A program made the translations under genes and the position numbers. Below, in pieces: positions 14,234 through 26,200 of a DNA stretch of 64,000 bases (position 1 is its first letter; every line of letters begins with the position of its first letter). Origin of the DNA: Glandiceps talaboti (Eukaryota; Hemichordata; Enteropneusta; Spengelidae); NCBI RefSeq assembly GCF_964340395.1, contig NC_135565.1, positions 21,682,209 through 21,746,208 of the forward strand, in the 5' to 3' direction. Below the pieces are notes generated by a model. It was not told the origin of the DNA. It searched no databases and worked only from the letters and a program-made list of their open reading frames with translations.

Positions 14234-17200
14234 AAACAGCAGCAACAACAACAACAACAACAACAACATTTGTAGAGCTGAGAATTGAAATATGGAAGGT
14301 GCACGCGTCACATGTCTGAATTTACTATGGATTCTGTTATTGAAACATTATTGATACATGAGGCATAACAAAAACAACAACAACAACAACAACAACATTT
14401 GTAAGCTGAGGATTGAAATAGACAATGCCTGGCATTTTGCTAATGATGTTAAATCTAATTCTACATTTGAATATACAACTGCTGTAGCAAAATGCCAGGC
14501 ATGATATTGATAGAGCGAGAGCAAAATCCCCCCACAAGATTGAATTCTAGGCTAAACATTTTTGTAACAAAAGAAATTAAAGTTACAATTTCAGTATGAA
14601 GTGTTTATAATGTCTTACTTGGTCTGACATTGCCACCACAGTCCTGGCATCATCTTGTATCTTACGTTTCTGTAGTCTAGGACTATAACGTACCTGATAA
14701 AACATTAAACAAAGCTATATAAGTACGATGACCAATCAATTTGATAGTATGGATGGGGAATGGGATTGGGTATTTATTTTTGATTTTTAATTTATAAGAC
14801 AACTTTATCATGGCATTATACTTGAAACAGCAATGTGAAACAACAATATATTTGCTTACAACTCAATAAATTGCAAAATGTTTGTCATTGTACGTACAAA
14901 TTTTAACGCGTTTTTTTTTTATACACATTTGCATATAGCCACTTTAAAAATGACATGGCAGATTGTCGTGACATCCCAATGTCTATCATATCAGTACATG
15001 TCAAGTAAATTGTTAGAGTGCACCCTCCACCCCCAACAATAACAAATTATATTCAGCAGTGTATCACGACTTAGTATTTGTAATGAGGTATGGGAACCCA
15101 GGTTACAAAATGATGGAAACCACATGACAGGGAGTCCAACTTGTGAAGTTTTCCACACTCGTGTATACCATGATTTTGGTAAGGAATCCTGGTAATTATT
15201 GAAGTTGGAGAATCCACATAGATTTCACCTACTGCATATACCTTGTTACCAATTTTCTGAGCTAACTCAGTGCCGTTTATGAAATATTTTTTATCTTTCT
15301 AAGTAATCTGTTTGTCTGACAAATATTTGAATGATAAAGAAAACCATACTTACCCGTTCTTGAGATAAAATTTCATGAAGTCGTTGAGGTTTATTAGTTT
15401 TACCTGTCAGTGTAACTTTTGCAGATACATCTATTTCTGATGTCTTCTCTGTCAGTTTTTCAACCTGAAAGAAAACACAATTCAAATGTCAACCGTTTGT
15501 ATGTGCACTGAGTAGTTCAGATGTGATTTCTTTTCAGCTTGTCCAAATGGAGTATTTTCAGCTTGTCCAAATGGAGTATTCCTTCGGCCTCTGGAAATAG
15601 CATGTGATTCTGGTAACTCACAGTCCCTCGGGGGTAATAAACGGGTGCTATGGCCCTCATGGCCAGGCAATGTGTTTTATAATATACCTCATGCTGTGAA
15701 CTCGCGGTGGCAGACGACATCGTCAGAAGCTGACATTTTGACCTGACGTGAACTCGCGGTGGTCACATGACCATGTAATAGTTGATGGAACTATTCCCCT
15801 AGGGAAAGTCATTCTATTTTCCTATCACGTGACTTATTCTAGCGAATCATGGACAGCATTATCACTAGGTATATTACAAGTCAAACTATTACAGCCATCA
15901 TGACCATTCTGTATTATACAAGATGTGAGAGGTTTCAAGGATAATGATTTTACACATTGTCACGTCAGTGCCGTAGGGTCGTATCTGCTATGCAACTGTA
16001 TAGCAAATGCGACCTAATACTGCACTGACGTGACAATATATTCAGAGAGCGCCAATCAGCATATTAAGCCAGGCTATCATGTTACATTATCTTCATTTAT
16101 ACTTGTAAACCAAAGAGTCTTTAAACATGATCATTCTCACAATAAAACTCTACCTCATTAATCTTCGTCGTCATGCTACTCTTTTGTTTCAAACCTTGAG
16201 AGTCTTCCTTGGTCTGACTTTGGGTTGAAGACTGTGAGCTATTCATATCATCAGACGAAGCTGCTCGGATACAGTAGTTCTTGTATCCTTCATTGATAAC
16301 CCTGTCTTTCTTTACTATCTTACCAAACCTGAGATACAAGTCAGTCATAAAATCATCACGTTTCAATATTTATTGAAATGTTCTTATCTAAAAATCACTG
16401 AATGTATGTCAAGTGTACCACACTTATTGCCTAGCTATGAGGGCACTAGTTGAAATCATTACCCATAATGCTGTTATGTAGCAATTATTTCCCAAGACTG
16501 AAAGCCAAGGGAAATAATTGCTACATAACAGCATTATGGGTAATATGACATTTACTTATAGTGCCTGAATAAAGCCTGGCAAAGTGTTTTTATAGAATAC
16601 ATCATATTCTCAAGGCAAATCACCCTATGACTTCAGGGCTACATGAATAGTGCCCTATGGAAAATAGAACACAACTAGTTCCCTGCTGTATGCAAATTGA
16701 GGTCACCATATGTCACTATAGCCCATATCATGTGACATAATCTAAGCCAATCACTGAAGGCTGTGTTAAAATGATGTTTTATAAAATAGTTTATGGCATA
16801 ATGATTCATCTTTGTCGTACATAAATTAATCAACGTTTGGCAAAGTGAAAGTAATCTTAATGGATTTCATAGAACTTCATAATTTATAGAAAAAAGGGGT
16901 TATTATAACTTGAAGTGCATGGTAAAAGAAGGTGACTATAGTTCCTACCTTTGCAGTATGTCAGAAATTGCTTTGAAAGATGATTTTTAACATCAATCAG
17001 TGAAAGTAAGATGAAAAAATGACCGAAAAAATGAATTTAAATTTCTTGAAAAAAGTTGGATTGTTTCCTGTAGACAATTTAAAATCTTTATAGCGTGACT
17101 ACTGTAAGTGTTGACTTTCTGTATGGAAAATATTTAGTGTTTGCATTGCAGAAATTACCTTTTCCCCTTGTTTGGAGCGACAATAAACTTCTCTTTCTGA

Positions 17201-20200
17201 AGTCTATTCACAAGTCCCTGTGCTACATTGAATTCAACTCCTAGACGCTTGGCAAAAGTTGGTACAACCACACGATTCACTTCAGTACAAGCTTGTAATG
17301 CTCTACGCCAAAGGCACATTGCTTGAATACTGAGTGGTTTCATTCCATATAGAATGAAGTCGGTTGGTTGTCTGTTCTCAGTGCTTGACTACAATGGATG
17401 AAATGAAAGGAAAGAGAATGGATAAAATGTTGGTAAAACCACATGATTCACCTCAGTTCATTGTACCCTTTAATTTAGCAGGCCAATGACACAATAGCTT
17501 AAATACTAAGTGTGCGTGAAAGTACAGAACAGTGACGACACTGTCTATGTATAAAATGTTGGTATTCACCTCAGTACAAGCCTGTATTAACATTCTATAC
17601 AAAGATAGCTTAAATACTAAGTGTAGATGAAAGTAAAGAACAGTGAAGATGCTGTGTATAAAATGTTGGTATTCATCTCAGAAAAGCCTGTAATTTAAAA
17701 CTACACCAAAAGATACACAGCTTAAATATCGAGTGTGGATGAAAGTAAAGAACAAGTTAATAAGTCATTAGTAAATGGTAGTCTAGATAGATCAGTCAGT
17801 TTTTCTGTGACAGACTTTTTTCAAATAATTTTTTTGTGCTGAGAATTGCTCCAAGCAATTTTCTGTTTCCAGTGGGATTCAAACCTCCCGACTGCTAATC
17901 CTGTGCGCTAACCACTACGCTACAGGGAGCCGACAGACTTACAAACTTACATCAGCACAGAGTTCACAGATGTGAGCATCTGGGACTTGATCTTCATCTA
18001 ACATTCCAAAACAGATAGCATGTTGCCAGAAGTTACAACCTTCACAATTCACCATTAGACCATCCTCCTAGAAATAAAATGATTTAGAAATAGTGAATAT
18101 TTAACCAAACGTGAAATAGAAAAGCCTAGAGACTACGACTGAATGTCAACTATGAAAACATGTCTTAAATTACTTGACATGTTCACTCCTTTAAAAGTTC
18201 ACAAGTAAGAATTTAAAGGAGTACAAACTAATCAAAATTTTACATATTTAGGAGTATAAATTTTTGCTACATTCCTGAAAGGTATGCAAATATTCTTACG
18301 GTAGTGGCACTGCAGAAGCATACTAATCATTTGCAATAAGCTAAACAGGTATTTGGGAAATTCAAATATCCATCACCTTTTGACAATTAAAGCATATGAT
18401 TTCATACATTTCCAATACGCCGTATTCTAGATACCAACGTTCTGGATATTTTGCATTGAAGATAACAAGAGGGCACTCCAGATTTGGCAAAGTGTGGGCT
18501 AAAAGTTGGTTATGGTAATTGATTTTGCAGCACAGTTATGAACAAAATGTTTGTATAATAAAACTTCTGTCTGTGTGCAGTTCTTGAAAGAGTATTACAG
18601 TAGTCACTGTAATCACTAAAATAAATTGTACTTCAGGAGCAACCTGAAAAATGACCATGTTTGCTGTCTTCATGCTACAATAATTCTTTTAATGCTCAAC
18701 TATTCTGGTTCTCAATTCTGGCCCCAAAATGGCTTATGAACAGCACTCCTAGTGGCCAAACTCTGAAATCTTTTATCTCTCTGACAATCGCAATATATGT
18801 TATAAATCACAGAAGTTTACTGGTCATGACATATCATAGTTTAACTCACTTCATTGCATCCACATGGACATCTTACATTGAGTTCTTCTTGGTCGTCTTG
18901 GTTACTGATCTGAGAAGCTGGAGTAGATGCTGTTTCTGTTTTCCCTGTCAAAGTGAAATTGTTTTAATATTAATTCAAATCATCATCAAACCACCAGATA
19001 TCTTTGCAGTTATAATTTATCATGAAAGCCAAAACTTGAAATACCAAATTAAATCTTAATTGTTCCACATTGTTTGTTCCGTGATTGTTTTATTTTAACA
19101 GTGATCAAGTGCTGCATCACGGAAGTCAGCAGATATACATATGTATAAGATGAACAATAATTATTCCTGACTCCTAAGTGCTTATTACCTTTATATAGTC
19201 ATGAATATGTATTGTTCATCTAATGCCTATGTATGCCGGGTAACTCCCATTAGATGAACAATAATTATTCCTGACTCCTAAGTGCTTATTACCTTTAGAT
19301 AGTCATCAATATATAATGTTCATCTAATGCCTATGTATGCCGGGTAACTCCCATTAGATGAACTATAATTATTCCTGACTCCTAAGTGCTTATTACCTTT
19401 AGATAGTCATGAATATATATCGTTCATCTAATGCCTATGTATGCCGGGTAACTCCCATTAGGAAACCACTGAACCAATGCAGCTGTAAATGTGATAAAAG
19501 TTTCAATTTTGTGTTTCCTGGCAATCACGCAAACTTTATGTGATGTTCGATGAAGGAATGACTCTCAGGAAACCAAAGTTTTTATGACATTCCTTTCTTC
19601 CCCTGGAGTGGTGTTCCCCTTTATCATGTATGTAGAAGTATTCTAAAATTTTGGTTTTGGTAACATTATCTCAATAACATTTGATACTTTCAAGGAGGAA
19701 TGTTCATGAACTCTGGGTTCGTAGTACTGGAAAATAGCAAAACTACATGTAGCCTCAGCTGTCTGGACATGGCATTTACACGACTGGAGTACATCCCGAC
19801 AAAATATCGGCAAAATTTTTTAACTTCAGCTTCTAAAACTTATTTTTTTGACTTTCTGTGTAGGAATTTACATTTTATACCCGGTTTTGCAGGACTTCCT
19901 TTTGGCACATCAAGGCATACTGCTGGTTCTTTACTCTTTTGACTATGTTGCTGCTTTTCTAAGTCCATCTCTTCCACTTTATTCACCAGGTTTGTTTCAT
20001 ACTTCAAGAAATATAGAATTAAAGATTAATACACTGAGAGACATTGTCTATCTAATAATTAACATTAACAATAATACATATACCATATATTATGACACTG
20101 GTAATTGAACCTTCAGTCTCGGCAAACTAAAAATATTGTTCTTCAATGTGGTAGATTACACAAGTGGACAATAGTGGTTCCTCTGTTGAACTATTCCAAT

Positions 20201-23200
20201 CACTCAGTGATCAAGATAGTGTAAATATGAAAGTCTCAAAATACTACACAGCAAGTTTATGGAAACTGAACTCCTTCCTGAGACTCTAATTAAACAAACG
20301 TATCACAGTTGTATCAACATGTTTGTGACATTAGTTTTAGTTTGCAGGCTATCTTAGTAAAATGAAGGCTCAATTACTAGAGTAATACATGCTTAATACC
20401 CGTAAAGTCAAATAAAATTCCACAACTCTCCAGGAGTTTTTCATCAGTTTTCCAGAAGTATTCAGATCAACTTTCATCATTTTCAAGGAGTGTTGACCAC
20501 TGAAATACATTTGTTATACATACCAGCTTTTAAGTACCTATTTCTCACCTATCTAATTGACATTTTATGATTACATCTATTCAATCATTCTATTCAACAA
20601 TTGGTCTATTTTGTAGAGTGTCCAGGAGTCGATCGATCATATTTTTCCAGGAATCCTTTGAAAGACAAGAAGTTCCTAAGAGCGTATGAAGTCTGAAGAA
20701 TATTAGTCAAATACCCCCCCCCCCCCCTTTTTTTCTTTGTTTGTTGTCGATGCACACATTTTGATACGATTTCTAATGTACAAGTGCAATATCCTATGTA
20801 TTTCTTAAAGACCCTCTCCACTTCTGAGTCAGCAAAATGTCTGTGATAACAGAATCCTACGTATCTCATACAACACGATCCTATCATAGCAGCATACTTG
20901 AGTAGATTGTAAGATACGTCATCATTGCGCCACCCTCACCAGCCTCTCTCCCAGGTTGAGGTTTGACCGATGTATGAGGGCGCCCGTCACGGCGTAACTC
21001 ACAGACTTCATACCTGTGATAACTCCTCCAGTTCAATATCTTTGTCATTTTCATCATCAAGACCTGTGGTGGTTACCATGGCATCATCATCATCTTCATT
21101 CTCTTGTCCTTCCTCCTCATTGTCAACATCTTCTGTTTCACCATCCTCTTTGTCTCCTTTCATCTCAAACTGTTTCTTGTCTGTTGTTATCCGTAACTTT
21201 ACACTACAAAGGGAATAATTATTCTGTCACTATTAAAAGTCTTCTTTCATCTCAAACTGTTTCTTTTCTGTTGTTTATACGTAAATATACACTACCAAGA
21301 AAATTGATTTTGTCAGTGACTTTAGGTCATTCAGATTTCCTATTGATGGTACCTTGTTCAAGATAAAAAGCTCACACAGTGCACTACATCTATTTGAATC
21401 AGAGATCCAATGATTTCATATTTAATGGCTGACTTTATCGTCACTTCCTCCTAAGTTTAACTTCTGTTAATTACCATAACAATATAATCAGTCTGCAATA
21501 TGTTTAACAGAAATTGCCTTGCAAGTCTTATACATCACTTCCTCCTAAGTTCAACTTCTGTTAATTACCATAACAATAGAATCAGTCTGCAATATGTTTA
21601 ACAGAAATTGCCTTTCAAGTCTTATACATCACTTCCTCATAAGTTCAACTTCTGTTAATTACCATAACAATAGAATCAGTCTGCAATATGTTTAAGAGAA
21701 GTTGCCTTGCAATTCTTATACATCACTTTCTCCTAAGTTCAGAGCGATGCCAACTGATAAGCGAAACAGTGCAATGCAACTAGTTTATCTCACTTAATTA
21801 ACATCCAACTTCTTTATGAACCAACGTAACCTTCCCCTTTTAATAATTAGATGACTAAGTAATCTATCTAAGTGTTGAGGAAACCAGTGACTATAAACAA
21901 AGCATCCATCCCTTTCAACGATTATGTGACAAAGTACTCTAACTAAGTGTTGAGGAAACCACAGTGACTATAATTATGCCTTCAACTGTAGTAATTACAT
22001 TCACAATGCCAGGAGATATCTAACACATTGTTTCATCAGAGGGATTCACTGCTATCAAATAACATTACACTAAGAGACTAGTAAGAGTAAACTAATCTAG
22101 GGTTGATGTTTTCACTCAGCTTACATAAAAATGCTGAAAAATACAGACCATACCACTCTAGTATGTGAAATAAATATAAACACCTGGTCCAAAACTGAAG
22201 AAACTGGAATAAATGAAGAGTTACTATACTACTTACATGTGGAAGGGCTGCCATATACAGGATGTAATTACATTCATGAAAGGAAAACAGAAATACATTT
22301 TTGTATAATTGAAAGGAAAGTCACACAACACTGCATCACATGACATGACATGACAGCACATCATGTCAGGTCACATCACATTACATAATAGTCTAAGAAT
22401 GGACATACAACACATTGACAAATTGGTAAGTCTTAAGAAGGAGGGACCTGAGTACTATTGCTGTGTACCCTAGCTGGGCTCAAATTTAGCAGTACTCCAG
22501 GACACATGCTCAAATTTAGCAGTACTCCAGGACACATATCTAGCCTCCCAAATTTATAAGAAGGTAGGCTGTAACATTAACAGACCAATCAATAGAAAAT
22601 TGTAGCTGAAACAGTTCACTTGTCTATCACCTTACTACCAAGCATAGAGGTTAAATTCAAGCTTCCCTTGGTCCCAAATAATCCTTTGTGTCAGAGATGT
22701 GATTGATTCATTAAATTTCTGTACAACTTACCGTTTGGACATCTCCAACTTTGATATTCATTGGCTCTATGTCATAATTGAATTTATCTGAATCAGCTGG
22801 TTTGAAACCTGGGGGTTCATAGTCTGCAGGAGTAACTGAAAAATAAAATTGACATCTATTGTATGTACATGAATGCTTTTGAATAGTAAATAGAAAAGGT
22901 GCTTTTAATTAGATAATAAATAAAACTTTAAACAAGTGTATTCAAGTATGTACAGGACATCTACTAGTCCTTGAAAACACACACAAAGGTAAACTTACTG
23001 TCATCATAGTAGAGGAGTTTCATTGTCATAAACACATTATCAGCCAGTGGATTCAAAGACTGGGTTAGAACAATGAGTGTTCTTAGAAGGTGTATTGTTG
23101 CCTTCTTAGTCTGAGTTTCATCATAGGAGGCTGCTATCTTCTTATCATTTCTATGGAAAAATACAACAGAATATAAAGAGATATACCATGCACAAGCCAT

Positions 23201-26200
23201 TTTGAACAAAAAATATGGAATATATACTCTGGCCGTTCTAAGTTACGACAACGTGTGTCTATGTCACGACAACGCATGTCTACGTCACTGGTTCTGCTGT
23301 GTTCGAAATATGAGTAAAACATTCAAAATTGCCATTACTTTCCCTGATTTTTTTTTGATATTAATGGCGCTGCTATAATTGTTATTCACCAATATTTTTC
23401 TTCATTCAGCTGGAAAATACTCCTGACCTTAAGGGTTGTCATTACTTGTCTAGCAACTCACAGTGACAAAGGCCCCTTAGGTCACTCGTATTTTCCTTTG
23501 CTGAACGAAGAAAAATATTGGGGAATAATATCTAATTGTAGCAGCGCAAGACATGTATGCACTTTTGTGTAAATCTGTCTGTATGTCTGCCTTTATGAAT
23601 CAATAAAGATCATGGTATATAAACAAATCATATTGTTTCATGTGACATGTTTACATTTTTGATAAATTATGACAAAAATAATCTATTTTTCTGATATAAA
23701 CAGGGGCAGGAGATATGTTTGCATTTAGATGCATAATTTTTTCTTTGAATGACTGTTTTTGTGTTCAATCTGGACCAGTTCTGATTTACAATGTTTATTT
23801 TCTTTCCATGGGAGTTCTATCCTTTCCACCAGGTGCTTCTCAGTTGTATCCCTTGCAGCTGTTATCAAGTAATTGCTACGAGTACACAGTAAGGTTAAGT
23901 GTTTGGTAACATTTCTATTGCTTTTGTATATACATTCAATGGCTGGCTGAACTTCATTGCTTGGAATATAATAGGCAGCTAGCTTGAAAATGCCCTTTGG
24001 GAAGTCGGCGAATGAAGCTGAAAGGTAATGAGTATACCTCTGTCTGGGCACAGCGCCCTCTGTGGCAACCAGTGTTCCCTCTAATGATGACCAAATTTTG
24101 TTGTTGTGAGTCAAAATGATAAAAACTGGGACTTCTTGTGAGTCACCACATAGTAAGAGATAGAGAAACACTAAATTTTGCTGTGTCACTTAGAAATTGT
24201 GCATGTCAGTGGCACGTCAAATTGGCTTAAAGGGCACACGGGTGGCAATTATAACCTTCAGCCCCTTTTAGAGTAAGAAGAATACAGACTACAGCTAGCC
24301 TTGGTATGACAACAATACCATCATGTCAATAAACCAAGGAATTTACAATCACTAGGTTGGCCAAAATAAAATCATGAGATGTACTTCACTCTTGAAGTAG
24401 TTAAAAAAGAGTAAATGGTCTGTCTTCAACTAGTCCTGCTTGCAGATGCTGAGTTGGGACTCAATTCTGAAAATTGTCTCCCCCTTCCAGTGTGCCCTCT
24501 AATGATAACCAAATTTTGCTGTTGTGAGTCAAAATGAGAAAAACTGGCATTTCTTGTGGGTCAACACATAGTAAGAGATAGGGGAAGACCAAAGTTTGGT
24601 GCGTCACTAGAAACTGTGTGCGTCAGTGGTGTGTCAAATTGACTAAGAGGGCCCACTGCTCCCTTCTCCTGTATTGCGAACTACACAGTCAGTATCGCTT
24701 CATGTACATTGTCTGTAAGCAGGACTAATCTTCAACTTAAGTTAAGTCTAAAGCAAGCATATATATAGATATTGGTTTCTCTCAATATCTTTATTCCTTT
24801 CTATCACTTCGTTTTATACAGAGGTAGTTAGAAGAGCTACAAGTCCTCCTGACTATGTTGTTAGGGACATCTCTGGCACTGGTCTCCAAGCCTTCAAAGG
24901 CCGGACGCAAGGTTCCTCCTGACTACTAGGCTGGCCATAACTGATGGTTTTTTTTAAATTTTTCTTCATTTGACCTGCAGTGAACCATTTGATTGGCCAA
25001 CTGGAGCATCATTTATGTTCTGGTGGGCTATTGTTCACATGTGCATTTTATATACAAAAATAAAAAAAGTACAAACAATGTCAACTTACCTGAAGATGCT
25101 AATCCCTCCTTTCTTCTGATAGTCAAATTTGAAAGTGTAGGACTCTATCACAGTCTGTATAAAATAAATAAAATTTCCATTAAAAATTACAACTATATAT
25201 TTGTACTTAAGTAATTAAAATTTCACTCATGCATCCACCTGGGTTGTACTGAATGTGCATACACATCCTGGTATTAGGACCAATAAATATATTTTATGTG
25301 CTGACAATATTTAACAAAATAACTGTCCAATGTTTATTAATCATCAGTACTGTTATTTGCTGTGGTTTGATGAACCTCAGGGGTGAACAAATCCACTGGT
25401 CGTGGGTCAGGGACTATCGATTTTTTTGGGCGGACCACACAAATTTTACCTTGTCTGGTCCATCGGACCAGTACCTTACTGTTAATAACTATATTAAAAA
25501 GTCATCTGAACATACAGATTCATAGGTAAGATTTAATGTTTGAAATAAGGACCTTCGACCACTAATTCTTTCAGCAGGACCACTGGATTTTTTAAGGCAC
25601 TGGTCCGGGGACCACCAATTCACAAAATGATTTGTTCACCCCTGAGCCTGGTGAGAAATGAAAACTGGTATTTCATGACAGTAGCCTAAACAAATACTCC
25701 ACTATCACATGCAATGCCATACTTATAATGAAAGGCAAAAACACTGCATGTCACAAATTATTGATATTATGACAAAATATGACATCATTAAAGTCTGTCA
25801 TTTATCAATGATAATGGCCTTATTTATAATTATTATGGTTCAACTACACTAAGAAACTTACCTCTGGGTCTTCAGGATTTGCATAAATCTGTGTAAAAAT
25901 ATAAATATTAGTTAGAATATTTGTATTACATTTACTTGTAAAGATGTTTTGATTCGTCCCTCAATTATTACTGTCAACTTTGTTAGTGTCACATACAGTG
26001 AAGAACACACTGTGCCATTCTTCATAAAATGTGTTTGTCACAGTGTGTCTGTGTGTGCATGCGTGTGTGTCTGTCAATGTGTGTATGTGTCTGTCACAGT
26101 GTGTGCATATGCATGTCTGTCAGTGTGTGTCTGTCACTATGTGTGTCAGTGTGTGTATGTTTGTCTGTCAGTGTGTGTGTCTGTCAGTGTATGCATGTGT

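Noticed and set aside
17870-17931. Functional tRNA gene on the minus strand
   Set aside because: Flanked by a target duplication and followed by a SINE-like body.
23725-24189. 154-codon minus-strand ORF
   Set aside because: Runs through a hAT-like MITE and has no recognisable protein motif or splice support.
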